From NCBI RefSeq assembly GCF_000633455.1, contig NZ_AYMG01000023.1, positions 1 to 64,000 on the forward strand: DNA of 64,000 nucleotides. The letters run 5' to 3'. The first letter of the stretch is position 1. Each line of letters begins with the position of its first letter. Shown in pieces: positions 36,111 through 43,803 of this stretch. A program made the position numbers and the translations under genes. A model generated the notes under the pieces. That model was not told where the DNA came from. It worked only from the letters and a program-made list of their open reading frames with translations, and did not search any database. Source of the DNA: Pedobacter jeongneungensis (lineage in GTDB: Bacteria > Bacteroidota > Bacteroidia > Sphingobacteriales > Sphingobacteriaceae).

Positions 36111-36157
36111 CGCAGACAGTGTCTGCGCAATTAGGAAAAGGTCAGACACTGTCTGAC
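36111..36157. repeat. Two perfect 17-bp palindromes 30 bp apart
   Basis: CGCAGACAGTGTCTGCG (36111-36127) and GTCAGACACTGTCTGAC (36141-36157) each have 8-bp arms around one central base, and share CAGACA-N-TGTCTG. The centres are exactly 30 bp apart. They could be a two-site operator, a REP-like transposition substrate, or hairpins in RNA. Confidence 0.65.
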
Positions 36158-36264
36158 GAATTCAAAAATGAAGAAATTTCCGAAACGCTACCTCGGAAAT
36201 CACCCAACTTGATCAGGTAGCTATCGGATGGGAATCTTAAAGCGTTTGATAGGCCGCGAAGAGT

Positions 36265-36361
36265 CGTCATTGCGAGAAGGCTTTTTCAGCCGACGAAGCA
36301 ATCTTTCTTGCAAGAATCGCTGGTAGGAAAGATTGCTTCGTCGTACCTCCTCGCAATGACG
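36265..36361. repeat. Palindromic intergenic element, family R1 (complete copy)
   Basis: CGTCATTGCGAG...CTCGCAATGACG forms the outer arms; GAAGCAATCTTTC and GAAAGATTGCTTC form the inner arms around a CAAGAATCGCTGG centre. This is the best-formed copy of the family in the window. Confidence 0.8.
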
Positions 36362-36435
36362 AGTTTTCTATTGGAGTCTGTCAATGTTAGCAGAGTACAG
36401 CGAAATGGAGAGATAACGAATTATTTACTAAACCA

Positions 36436-36858
36436 ATGAAAATATACCAACAAGCTTTAACACTTGGAGAAAGAAGAAGGGGCTTCCATATCATTACTGA
36501 TGAGGTTGAGGATGCGCTACCCCAGCTTGATGAGATTAATGTTGGCATCTGCCAGGTTTTTATCCAGCATACTTCTGCTTCGCTTACCATTAACGAAAAT
36601 GCTGATCCTACGGTCCGAATGGATTTTGAAATGTTCTTTAATAAAACCGTTAAAGAAAATGATCCCGATTATGAGCACGATTACGAAGGATCAGATGATA
36701 TGCCTGCTCATTTAAAATCGGCAATTTTAGGGAGCTCGGTTACAATTCCAATCAGAAATGGCAGATTGGCTCTTGGCACCTGGCAGGGCATTTACCTTTG
36801 TGAACACCGCAACCGTGGCGGACAAAGGCGATTGATTATTACTGCCTGGGGAGAATAA
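36436..36858 (+). CDS. YjbQ/UPF0047 family protein
   Basis: 140-residue cytosolic protein of the YjbQ family, annotated in databases as secondary thiamine-phosphate synthase on the strength of weak activity. Conserved parts are visible: QVFIQHTSASLTINENADPTV (around 37-58; the His is invariant), the central DDMPAHLKSAILGSS and the C-terminal LGTWQGIYLCEHR with Glu and His ligands of a probable metal site. Its true role is unsettled. It converges with the second BrkB gene, leaving two bases between stop codons. Confidence 0.9.
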   Translation: MKIYQQALTLGERRRGFHIITDEVEDALPQLDEINVGICQVFIQHTSASLTINENADPTVRMDFEMFFNKTVKENDPDYEHDYEGSDDMPAHLKSAILGSSVTIPIRNGRLALGTWQGIYLCEHRNRGGQRRLIITAWGE

Positions 36859-36860
36859 CC

Positions 36861-37829
36861 TTATGATTTTTTTACTTCTTCTTTAATTTCAGGGTGGTTA
36901 TCCTGAATGGACTTGCCTTCTGTTTCCACTTCAATTTCTTTGGTGGTAACCGCATAATGTGAAGGATAAATCTCTGACCCAAAAGCAACAGCATATGCCT
37001 TGGTAAATTCGGCACCAAAATATAAAATAATTGAAGAATAATACGTCCATAAGAGCACCACGACTAACGATCCTGTTGCACCATAAGTGCCACCCACATT
37101 ACTTTGCCCGATATAAAGCGAAATGGCAAATTTGCCGATCATAAAAAGTACCGCTGTTACAATTGCACCAGCAATAACATCGCGCCACTTAATAATTGCA
37201 TCAGGTAATACTTTAAAAATCACCCCAAATATTAAAGAGATAACAGCAAGGGTAACTACTTGATTAATAATGTAAAATACAATAACCGATACTTCTGCAA
37301 ACCTGGCCTGTAAGCGGCCGCTAAAAGCATCCAGTACAGAAGTTACGGCGAGTGATACCAATAATACAAAACCAAGGCTTATAATCACGGAGAACGACAG
37401 GAAACGATTTTGCAGCATCTTTACCCAGCCCCTTTTAGGTTTTGGTTTTAAACCCCAGATGGTATTGATGGAATCCTGAATATCTCCAAAAACAGTAGTA
37501 GCCCCAAGCAACAACGTAAAAACACCTATAATTAAGGCTATGGTACTTTTTCCATCCAAATAAGCATTTTTAATCAACTGCTGTAAAGAAGTGGCAGATT
37601 CTCTTCCTAAAAAACCTTCCAATTGCGCATAAACCTGACCTTCTGCAATTTCTCTACCTAAAAATATGCCACATAAAGAAATAATCACCACCAACAAAGG
37701 AGCCATAGAAAAAACGGTATAGTAAGCTAATGAGCCACTTAATTTGGTTACTTTATGATCATTAAACCCTGTAAATGAAGCTTTTAAAACAGTCCATATT
37801 CCTTTTAAAGTGATTTTATTCTTTGCCAT
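36861..37829 (-). CDS. YihY/BrkB family inner-membrane protein (second copy)
   Basis: 322 residues, a paralogue of the protein at 8039-9061. It has the same hallmarks in the same order: KLSGSLAYYTVFSMAPLLVV, TTVFGDIQDSINTIWGLKPKPKRGW, and the last helix pair VVLLWTYYSSIILYFGAEFTKAYA. About six membrane helices and an acidic C-terminal tail. Function unestablished for the family. It is a single-gene unit, convergent with yjbQ. Two divergent copies in one window suggest an old duplication. Confidence 0.88.
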   Translation of the reverse strand: MAKNKITLKGIWTVLKASFTGFNDHKVTKLSGSLAYYTVFSMAPLLVVIISLCGIFLGREIAEGQVYAQLEGFLGRESATSLQQLIKNAYLDGKSTIALIIGVFTLLLGATTVFGDIQDSINTIWGLKPKPKRGWVKMLQNRFLSFSVIISLGFVLLVSLAVTSVLDAFSGRLQARFAEVSVIVFYIINQVVTLAVISLIFGVIFKVLPDAIIKWRDVIAGAIVTAVLFMIGKFAISLYIGQSNVGGTYGATGSLVVVLLWTYYSSIILYFGAEFTKAYAVAFGSEIYPSHYAVTTKEIEVETEGKSIQDNHPEIKEEVKKS

Positions 37830-37904
37830 AATAAACGGTTAAGGTGAGATGCTGTAAATTAAACCGCTTATTTTTTGAATTGTTTTTTATTATCCTGTAA
37901 GGGC

Positions 37905-37934
37905 CACAAAAAAAGCTCCGGTACAACCGGAGCC
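37905..37934 (-). terminator. Intrinsic terminator of the hydrolase gene
   Basis: On the minus strand GCTCCGGTTGTACCGGAGC is followed by TTTTTTT. It lies 30 bp after the stop codon. Confidence 0.85.
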
Positions 37935-37963
37935 TGTATGAATTAAATAAGATTTAAATATAT

Positions 37964-39283
37964 TTATTTTGCTTTGATCCAGGTAATAAGATCGTTCACA
38001 AGAACATCTGAAACACTTGCTGCAGCCTGGTATTGCGCCATGGTGCCTTTTCCTGTCTGCGAACTTAATAAATGGTTTAAATCCGGATAGAATTTAAGGG
38101 TAACATTTTTCTTTTTGCTCAAAGCTTCATTCCATAAATCGAAATCTGTTTTGCTTACCTGAAAGTCATTCCCTCCCTGTACGACATAAATCCTTGGTTT
38201 TGATAAAGTTTTCGCTACTGCTACCTGATCGTAACTGTTTAAATCGGCCCAGTATTTTGCAGGTAAACCTAATATTACCGAATCCGGTTTTATGGTTGTT
38301 CCTAATTGCGAAATCCTGCTTTTATCAATTTCTACAATGGCATTGGCAAGTTGTTGTTTAAATACGGCAGATGTATCATTCGCCTGTTCGAACATGTATT
38401 TATTTTGATCAACTATGATATCCGTTAGCTTTCTTGCCGGTGCAGCCGCTAAAATAATCCCAGCTAAATCAGGAGAAAGCGTTGCCATTTTTGGGGCCAG
38501 CATGCCACCTAAACTATGGCCGAATACATAAACATTTTTCGGATCGGCGCCAACAGTTGTTTTTGCAGCAGCAATAGCAGCAGCCTCATCATCCAAAACC
38601 TCTTCTTTTACCGTGTAAGGGCCAGCAAATTCATTGGGATAAATGAGTGTTCTTTTCACGTAGCGAACAGAACCAATGCCTTTAGAAGCCAATCCACCAG
38701 CCAGATCTTTAAATGGTTTATTGGCACCTACGGTTTCGTCCATATCGCCCGGTCCGGAGCCATGTACAAAAACAACCATCGGAAAGTTTTTAACATTTTT
38801 CGGCGTGGTAATAATGGCTGCCAACTGTTTTCCCGGAGGACCGATATAAACCGACTTTTCTGCATACAAAGCCGTATCCACATAAGCAGGTTTTAAATAG
38901 GTGGTTACTTTTTTGGACGGCGCCAGAAAAATCCCTACGATCTTTTGCATTTTGTTAAAACCAATAATAAAGTTCTGGTCTCCTTTGGCAAATTTACCTT
39001 CAACAGTTACGGCAAAAAATTCGCCTTCTGCCTTGCTCTGAATGGCATCAAAAGATTCTGCTTTACCGAATTTATTGCCGATATCGCTCCAAAGTTTCTT
39101 TAAGCTTTCTTCCGGTAATTTGGTTTTTAAGGTATCGTCAAAAAATGCATGTGCACCGGTAAATTTCTCTTCCTGCAATAATTTGAAAAAATCGTTTGCA
39201 CTGTTGAACAGCTGGATCACATTTTGAGAAAATGCAGAAGTGGTAAATAATAAAGCGATTATGAATAAAAGGCTCTTTTTCAT
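37964..39283 (-). CDS. Secreted alpha/beta hydrolase with an N-terminal DUF3887 domain
   Basis: 439 residues. Signal peptide ending SAFSQ (about 1-19), a DUF3887 domain (about 25-115, small NTF2-like fold), then an alpha/beta hydrolase domain with oxyanion loop VVFVHGSGPGDMDE (about 165-180) and nucleophile elbow VFGHSLGGML with Ser at about 256. An Asp in NDFQVSKTDFDLW and the final His in LNHLLS complete the triad. The layout matches Bacteroidetes S9-like or dienelactone-hydrolase-like esterases found in the periplasm; the substrate cannot be read. It has its own terminator. Confidence 0.85.
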   Translation of the reverse strand: MKKSLLFIIALLFTTSAFSQNVIQLFNSANDFFKLLQEEKFTGAHAFFDDTLKTKLPEESLKKLWSDIGNKFGKAESFDAIQSKAEGEFFAVTVEGKFAKGDQNFIIGFNKMQKIVGIFLAPSKKVTTYLKPAYVDTALYAEKSVYIGPPGKQLAAIITTPKNVKNFPMVVFVHGSGPGDMDETVGANKPFKDLAGGLASKGIGSVRYVKRTLIYPNEFAGPYTVKEEVLDDEAAAIAAAKTTVGADPKNVYVFGHSLGGMLAPKMATLSPDLAGIILAAAPARKLTDIIVDQNKYMFEQANDTSAVFKQQLANAIVEIDKSRISQLGTTIKPDSVILGLPAKYWADLNSYDQVAVAKTLSKPRIYVVQGGNDFQVSKTDFDLWNEALSKKKNVTLKFYPDLNHLLSSQTGKGTMAQYQAAASVSDVLVNDLITWIKAK

Positions 39284-39430
39284 TCGTATAAATTGTTTTT
39301 AGGGATGGCGAAACGATCATGATCCGAACTGAAATCATGGTAGTTCCACAGTTGTGTTTGCTTGTTTACAATACCCAAAGTTAACAATATTTGGTTCTGA
39401 AAAGCCTTTATTAAAACTAATTATTTAGTT

Positions 39431-39808
39431 TTAACTATTTTTAACATTTCCTCCTAAATTCTTCCATAAAATGTAGGGAATAAACATAATACATAAGGCA
39501 ACAACGGGTGGAATCAATAGGGATATACCATCGCCAATAAATGCCCTTGAAGCAAAAGCGCCAATAAAATTGATGGCAAAACCTGCATAAGCCCATTCTT
39601 TAATGGCAGTATATTTATTCTGCAAAATTGATACCGCGCCAAGCAGTTTTGCTATGCCAACAATAATAAGCATATACATAGGGTAACCAAGGTGTTTAAA
39701 CACTTCTTTACCTGCTTCCTGTTGTGTTACTCCACCAAAACCATCCATAATCATCATTAATGCGAAAATAATGGTCGCAATCCAATACCACGTTTTTAAC
39801 TTTTTCAT
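39431..39808 (-). CDS. DoxX-like membrane protein
   Basis: 125 residues with four membrane helices, matching the DoxX-like family: WYWIATIIFALMMIMDG in helix 1 and the central LGYPMYMLIIVGIAKLLGAVSIL. DoxX-type proteins are linked to redox or thiol stress, but this subgroup is not characterised. Its start is 2 bp after the stop of the VOC gene, so the two form an operon. The pair is divergent from a GlxA-type regulator, a plausible controller. Confidence 0.82.
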   Translation of the reverse strand: MKKLKTWYWIATIIFALMMIMDGFGGVTQQEAGKEVFKHLGYPMYMLIIVGIAKLLGAVSILQNKYTAIKEWAYAGFAINFIGAFASRAFIGDGISLLIPPVVALCIMFIPYILWKNLGGNVKNS

Positions 39809-39810
39809 GT

Positions 39811-40224
39811 TTATCTGTTTTTATCGTAATTAATTAACCAGTTATTCCCGAAACGGTCAGTTAAATCACCAAAAAGTGCTCCCCCAAAGGTTTCCTGTAA
39901 CGGGTGTGACGCTCTCCCCCCTGCCGAAAGTTTATGGTAATAAGCTTTTGCCTCTTCTTCAGAGTTGCAGTTGAGCATTAGGGATATCGAATTTCCTTTG
40001 ATCAGTCCGCGTTCTTCGACCATATCAGTACCCATAATCACCAGTTCATCTTTAGCTAAAATGGCATGCATAATACTTCGCTTCATAACACTGGGCATTT
40101 TATCCTCAGCCCACGATTCTCCAATGGTTTCGAGTGTTAGTTCGCCACCCAGGCAATCCCGGTAAAAGATCATCGCTTCCCGGCAGTTGCCATTAAATGT
40201 GAGGTATGAATTTATACTAGCCAT
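39811..40224 (-). CDS. VOC family protein (PhnB-like)
   Basis: 137-residue vicinal-oxygen-chelate fold protein, glyoxalase/PhnB-like. Two beta-alpha-beta-beta-beta modules are visible: SINSYLTFNGNCREAMIFYRDCLGGEL at the N-terminus, and the later EEEAKAYYHKLSAGG...GGALFGDLTDRFGNNWLINY. Members bind a metal ion or act as resistance or isomerase-like proteins; in Bacteroidetes they often accompany AraC regulators. First gene of the VOC-doxX operon, with the divergent regulator 167 bp away. Substrate unknown. Confidence 0.85.
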   Translation of the reverse strand: MASINSYLTFNGNCREAMIFYRDCLGGELTLETIGESWAEDKMPSVMKRSIMHAILAKDELVIMGTDMVEERGLIKGNSISLMLNCNSEEEAKAYYHKLSAGGRASHPLQETFGGALFGDLTDRFGNNWLINYDKNR

Positions 40225-40356
40225 TTGATCCTATTTTTTTGATGCCCTGCAGCAATCGGTTTCCTCTATTATACATTTTGGCATCAGCCCATTAATAACA
40301 CAAACATACGCGGAGATTGCAAAAAGCTAAACATGGAGAAACGTCAATTGCAGGGG

Positions 40357-40387
40357 TTGTTTACGACAAATAGGCTCGCTATATTTG
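40357..40387 (+). promoter_or_regulatory. Bacteroidetes-type promoter of the GlxA-type regulator
   Basis: TTG at 40357-40359, a 20-bp spacer, then TATATTTG at 40380-40387 (exact TAnnTTTG). The ATG follows four bases later, so the transcript should be leaderless. Confidence 0.6.
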
Positions 40388-40391
40388 AGAT

Positions 40392-41378
40392 ATGAAACAT
40401 GTATCTATCTTAATTCCAGAGACTGCCGTGATTGAGGCCATAGCAGATCCACGCTATTTATTTACCGCTGTTAATGAATTTTTACAGGCGTCGGGCAAGT
40501 TGCCACTTTTTAAAGTTGAACTTGTAGCTATGACAAAAGAGGTAAGACTGAACAATAGCCTTTTCTCTGTGCATGCTGATAAACTATTGCACGAGGTGGA
40601 ACATACCGATCTCATTTTCGTCCCGGCAATAAGCGGCAATGTAGGTTATGCGATGGAGGCAAACGAAGATCTGATTCCATGGATTGTAAAACAGCATGCA
40701 AAAGGTGCAGAAGTAGCCTCCCTTTGCTTAGGTGCCTTTATATTGGCTGCTACAGGTTTGTTAAACGGACGGAAATGTTCTACACATTGGTTATTTGCTA
40801 ATCAGTTCAGGGAAATGTTTCCTGATGTAGAATTGGTTGATGGCAGCATTATTACCGATGCACAGGGATTATATTCGAGCGGTGGGGCAAATTCTTACTG
40901 GAACCTGCTTTTATACCTGGTAGAGAAGTATACAGATCGTGACACGGCTATTTTAGCGGCAAAATATTTCGCCATTGATATCGATCGCGAAAGTCAGCTG
41001 GCTTTTATGATGTTCCAGGGACAAAAAGGGCATGAGGATGCAAAAATTAAAAAGGCCCAGGAATTTATTGACGGAAATTATCAGGAGCGGATTACGGTAG
41101 ATCAACTGGCGGATATGCTGGCGCTGGGCAGAAGGAGTTTCGAACGGAGGTTCAAAAGTGCTACTAAAAATACCGTAATCGAATACATTCAAAGGGTTAA
41201 AATTGAAGCAGCAAAACGCAGTTTCGAATCGAGCAGAAAAAATATTACCGAAGTGATGTTTGATGTTGGTTATACCGATACCAAATCGTTCAGGGATGTT
41301 TTCAAAAAAATAACGGGTTTAACCCCGATTGAATACCGGAATAAATACCATAAAGCGGCACCTGTTTTACAGGTTTAG
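40392..41378 (+). CDS. GlxA-type transcriptional regulator (DJ-1/PfpI domain plus AraC HTH)
   Basis: 328-residue cytosolic regulator. The N-terminal DJ-1/PfpI-like domain (about 1-190) includes GAEVASLCLGAFILAATGLLNGRK with the nucleophile-elbow Cys at about 115. The C-terminal AraC double helix-turn-helix (about 225-320) has RITVDQLADMLALGRRSFERRF and the closing KSFRDVFKKITGLTPIEYR. It probably senses a small molecule through the first domain and controls the divergent VOC-doxX operon, itself, or both. No gene for a typical partner pathway is adjacent. The promoter abuts the ATG. Confidence 0.9.
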   Translation: MKHVSILIPETAVIEAIADPRYLFTAVNEFLQASGKLPLFKVELVAMTKEVRLNNSLFSVHADKLLHEVEHTDLIFVPAISGNVGYAMEANEDLIPWIVKQHAKGAEVASLCLGAFILAATGLLNGRKCSTHWLFANQFREMFPDVELVDGSIITDAQGLYSSGGANSYWNLLLYLVEKYTDRDTAILAAKYFAIDIDRESQLAFMMFQGQKGHEDAKIKKAQEFIDGNYQERITVDQLADMLALGRRSFERRFKSATKNTVIEYIQRVKIEAAKRSFESSRKNITEVMFDVGYTDTKSFRDVFKKITGLTPIEYRNKYHKAAPVLQV

Positions 41379-41420
41379 CAAAAAAATAAAAAAAAATTAA
41401 GTTCAACACAATATATTCCA

Positions 41421-41500
41421 TTTATAGCGTTTATGTATGTGAGAGCGTTAATTTAGATGACGGGGATACTGCCTAAGGGTGGAATCCCCGTTTCTTTTTT
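41421..41500 (+). ncRNA. Candidate small RNA, copy A of a three-member family
   Basis: From TTTATAGCGTTTATGTATGTGAGAG through the invariant GAGAGCGTTAATTTAGATGA (41441-41460) to a terminator hairpin CGGGGAT...ATCCCCG and a TTTCTTTTTT run. Copies B and C at 43408-43485 and 43616-43692 share the 5' part almost base for base. The closing base pair of the terminator is C-G here and T-A in B and C, a compensatory change. No ORF or clear promoter is seen. Confidence 0.5.
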
Positions 41501-41517
41501 TAGCAGGTGTGCAAAGT

Positions 41518-41555
41518 GCATGGGGCAATGCCTAAAGGCATTCAGAGCTCCATGC
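41518..41555. other. Nested hairpin after small-RNA copy A
   Basis: The inner stem AATGCC-TAAA-GGCATT (41527-41542) lies inside an outer stem GCATGGGG/CTCCATGC (41518-41525 with 41548-41555, one G-T pair). It is structured but of unknown use. Confidence 0.4.
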
Positions 41556-41578
41556 TCAATACCCTCTGCGATTAAGCA

Positions 41579-41613
41579 CAAAAAAGGGACATTGTTAAAA
41601 AATGTCCCTTTTT
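41579..41613. terminator. Intrinsic terminator beside the small membrane protein gene
   Basis: The stem AAAAAGGGACATT / AATGTCCCTTTTT serves the minus-strand gene ending at 41639 and could also stop plus-strand read-through. Confidence 0.8.
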
Positions 41614-41638
41614 AAGATATATGATGGAGTTAAGAATT

Positions 41639-42028
41639 TTAGCTTTCTTTCTCAGTAAAATCAACTGGTTTCTTTTGGAAATACTGATCAAAGTTTTGAA
41701 CTTTTTTAGGTTTTAAGATTACATATAAACCCAATCCGATTAAGGCAACTGGAACACTGATTCCTGATAAATCAAAATCAAAAATGCTGATGTCCCTAAG
41801 GGTAAATATGCCACCAATAATGGTTAATGCCAACCAGCCATTTCCCTGGAAATTTTTGCGATAACCCATCCATAACCCTGCACCCAGCATGATGGTGTGC
41901 CAGCTCAATATCCAATGTGGAACATCTACCCCTGTGCTTCTAAGGAAGAACACTGAACCGATTACTAAGATTAAAATGCCTAAACCTAATTGTTTATCTG
42001 CGCGATTTTTGTTGATTAAAGTTTCCAT
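41639..42028 (-). CDS. Small membrane protein, LiaI/LiaF-like transmembrane region
   Basis: 129 residues with four predicted helices (about 15-33, 38-54, 64-80, 90-106) and a polar tail. The pattern LGLGILILVIGSVFFLRSTG...WILSWHTIMLGAGLWMGYRKN fits the LiaI-LiaF-like (DUF5668) membrane region that in Bacteroidetes occurs alone or joined to a C-terminal sensory domain. Here the soluble LiaF domain is missing, so it is the short form. No cell-envelope two-component genes are adjacent. Own terminator; function unknown. Confidence 0.72.
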   Translation of the reverse strand: METLINKNRADKQLGLGILILVIGSVFFLRSTGVDVPHWILSWHTIMLGAGLWMGYRKNFQGNGWLALTIIGGIFTLRDISIFDFDLSGISVPVALIGLGLYVILKPKKVQNFDQYFQKKPVDFTEKES

Positions 42029-42186
42029 GACTGCTTGTTTTATGATTTAAATGTAGCACAGAAACCCACGCCAGGGAATGGCTTTTCCCTCAGTTGTGAG
42101 GTTTTATCGGTGAGTGAAATAAAATTGTCGGTAAAAAATTTTGGGGAATTTGAAGGAAGAGGAATTTATCGGTGAAATTGGTGATT

Positions 42187-42221
42187 AGTCAGGAGTCGGC
42201 AGTCCGAAGTCTGGAGTCGAT
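42187..42221. repeat. Heptad array: five AGTCNNN units
   Basis: AGTCAGG, AGTCGGC, AGTCCGA, AGTCTGG, AGTCGAT. It is the reverse-complement form of the GACT arrays in ribF and at 34850-34884. Confidence 0.75.
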
Positions 42222-42267
42222 TAACCGATTTTAAGAATTAATCCTACCAATAAACAAGTGACCGTAT

Positions 42268-42600
42268 AAAAAGATTGCTTCACACTGCCTCACTTACCCC
42301 ATACCTTCGGTTCGCAATGATGGATTAGGCTATAAGCTATTGAATCAATAATCCAATTTGCAGTTTATAGTTAAACAATTTATACAATTAACCGATTAAC
42401 CATACTAATTAACAAATGAACCATTAAAAGATTGCTTCACACTACCCACTTATCCCATACCTTCGGTTCGCAATGACGGATTGGGCTATGAACTAATGAC
42501 CAATACCCAGTTTACAATTTGCAGTTTACAGTTAAACAATTTATACAATTAACCGATTAACCAGACTAATGAACTAATGACTAATGAACCAATGAACTAA
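42268..42600. repeat. Tandem duplication of about 158 bp
   Basis: The unit AAAAGATTGCTTCACACT...CCATACCTTCGGTTCGCAATGA...CAATTTATACAATTAACCGATTAACCA occurs from 42268 and again from 42426, with scattered differences and small indels (offset 158 at the left, 161 at the right). Confidence 0.75.
42509..42598. repeat. Degenerate 7-9 nt word arrays upstream of the rpiA 3' end
   Basis: AGTTTAC, AATTTGC, AGTTTAC, AGTTAAAC, AATTTATAC, AATTAACC, GATTAACC, then AATGAACT, AATGACT, AATGAACC, AATGAACT. Units are 7-9 nt and share a few fixed bases, as in the cleaner heptad arrays. Confidence 0.55.
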
Positions 42601-42602
42601 CT

Positions 42603-43292
42603 TCATTCAAAAATAATAATATCCGTTCCTTCACTCATAACTACCTTCGAGGTGAGATTGATGAATAGGCCATGGGCCAATAATCCGTTAATTTGGTTGA
42701 GTTCTGAAGATAATTTGACAGGATTATCAATAAGACCAAAGTCGGCATCAATAATCAGGTTTCCGTTGTCGGTAATGAATGTTTTGTTTTCTACCGACCT
42801 TAACAGGCCTTTTCCGCCGAGTCTAGTAATCTGATCGAAAACGTATTGATAAGCCAATGGAATTACTTCAATGGGTACAGTAAAAGCGCCCAATTTTTTT
42901 ACTTTTTTAGAAGCATCGGTAATGATGATGGCATTTTTACTTAATGAGGCAATAATTTTTTCCCTGAACAGCGCACCACCCCCACCTTTGATCAGATCGA
43001 GTGTTTCGGTAAACTCATCGGCACCATCAATACTGATATCAATTGAGCTTAAACTACCCAGACTGAGGATTTCGATACCTAGAGATTTTGCGAGTTCTTC
43101 TGTGCGGATAGAACTTGCAGCTGCAGTGATTTTGAGTCCTTCTTTTACTCGTTTGCCCAATTCTTTAATGGCAAAGGTAGTAGTAGATCCTGTGCCAAGG
43201 CCTACAACATCGCCATCTTTTACAAATTTTACTGCAGAAAGGGCTGCCGCAAGTTTTTCTGCATCTTGTTGGGTTTTATCTATCGTAGCCAT
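42603..43292 (-). CDS. rpiA: Ribose-5-phosphate isomerase A
   Basis: 229-residue pentose-phosphate enzyme interconverting ribose 5-phosphate and ribulose 5-phosphate. Family motifs: phosphate loop GLGTGSTT (31-38), SIDGADEF (87-94) with the catalytic-site Asp residues, and KGGGGALFREK (102-112) with the catalytic Glu and Lys. The C-terminal part runs GLLAHGLFINLTSKVVMSEG. Full length for the family. It is a single-gene unit between two repeat-rich gaps. Confidence 0.95.
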   Translation of the reverse strand: MATIDKTQQDAEKLAAALSAVKFVKDGDVVGLGTGSTTTFAIKELGKRVKEGLKITAAASSIRTEELAKSLGIEILSLGSLSSIDISIDGADEFTETLDLIKGGGGALFREKIIASLSKNAIIITDASKKVKKLGAFTVPIEVIPLAYQYVFDQITRLGGKGLLRSVENKTFITDNGNLIIDADFGLIDNPVKLSSELNQINGLLAHGLFINLTSKVVMSEGTDIIIFE

Positions 43293-43347
43293 AAAGTAAA
43301 AATAGGTTTAAATGATAACATCGCAAAAAATAGATGTTGGGAAATAA

Positions 43348-43371
43348 TTGGTTCGTGGAGACACGAACCAA
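43348..43371. repeat. Perfect hairpin TTGGTTCGTG-GAGA-CACGAACCAA
   Basis: A 10-bp perfect stem with a four-base GAGA loop, followed by GACG. A looser copy lies at 9066-9089. Confidence 0.6.
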
Positions 43372-43407
43372 GACGAAAAAAAATCACAACCAATGCAATA
43401 AATCTTA

Positions 43408-43485
43408 TTTATAGCGTTTATGTATATGAGAGCGTTAATTTAGATGATGGGGATTCTGCAATAGTGGAATCCCCATTTCTTTTTT
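43408..43485 (+). ncRNA. Candidate small RNA, copy B
   Basis: TTTATAGCGTTTATGTATAT, then the invariant GAGAGCGTTAATTTAGATGA (43428-43447), then the hairpin TGGGGATTC...GAATCCCCA (9-bp stem) and a TTTCTTTTTT run. Compared with copy A the stem base pair C-G has become T-A and one mismatch is repaired. Confidence 0.5.
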
Positions 43486-43495
43486 ACAGGCGTTA

Positions 43496-43568
43496 TGTCA
43501 TCCTGAGCGTAGTCGAAGGATTTCTTTAACAGATTTCTCCGTTTCGCTGCGCTCCAGTCGAAATGACG
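43496..43568. repeat. Palindromic intergenic element, family R2
   Basis: TGTCATCCTGAGCGTAGTCG...CAGTCGAAATGACG. It is almost identical to 43703-43776; related copies are at 49701-49769 and 53119-53191. Confidence 0.75.
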
Positions 43569-43615
43569 ATATATAATAATGAAAAAAAAATTTACTGCTT
43601 ATACAATAAATCCTA

Positions 43616-43692
43616 TTTACAGCGTTTGTATATATGAGAGCGTTAATTTAGATGATGGGGATTCTGCAATGTGGAATCCCCATTTCTTTTTT
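43616..43692 (+). ncRNA. Candidate small RNA, copy C
   Basis: TTTACAGCGTTTGTATATAT, the invariant GAGAGCGTTAATTTAGATGA (43636-43655), hairpin TGGGGATTC...GAATCCCCA and the TTTCTTTTTT run. It lies 208 bp after copy B, in tandem, and like B is followed by an R2 element. Confidence 0.5.
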
Positions 43693-43702
43693 ATAAGCGT
43701 TG

Positions 43703-43776
43703 TGTCATCCTGAGCGCAGTCGAAGGATCGCTTAAATAGATTTTCTCCGTTTCGCTGCGCTTCAGTCGAAATGACG
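43703..43776. repeat. Palindromic intergenic element, family R2
   Basis: TGTCATCCTGAGCGCAGTCG...CAGTCGAAATGACG, the tandem partner of 43496-43568. Confidence 0.75.
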
Positions 43777-43803
43777 ACGACAGGCAAAAACGACTAATTA
43801 AAT

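Larger units (their letters stand above)
35952..36435. other. Repeat-rich intergenic stretch
   Basis: 484 bp between the DUF2157 gene and yjbQ. It holds an R3 element, a pair of perfect short palindromes and an R1 element, in that order. No ORF here looks coding. Confidence 0.6.
42029..42602. other. Repeat-only intergenic stretch
   Basis: 574 bp with no coding signal, made of one heptad array, a diverged tandem duplication of about 158 bp whose units start at 42268 and 42426, and word-like 7-9 nt repeats inside the second unit. Each unit begins with a fragment of element R1 (AAAGATTGCTTC...GGTTCGCAATGA). Confidence 0.65.
43293..43803. other. Intergenic stretch with small-RNA copies B and C
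   Basis: 511 bp. From right to left relative to rpiA it holds a 10-bp GAGA-loop hairpin (43348-43371), small-RNA copy B, an R2 element, copy C and a second R2 element. No coding signal. Confidence 0.65.

Noticed and set aside
42268..42600. Possible CRISPR-like array
   Set aside because: Only two long imperfect units, no short identical repeats with unique spacers, and no cas genes.
43266..43529. 87-residue plus-strand ORF after rpiA
   Set aside because: It crosses the hairpin, small-RNA copy B and its terminator; the DNA conservation there follows RNA structure, not codons.
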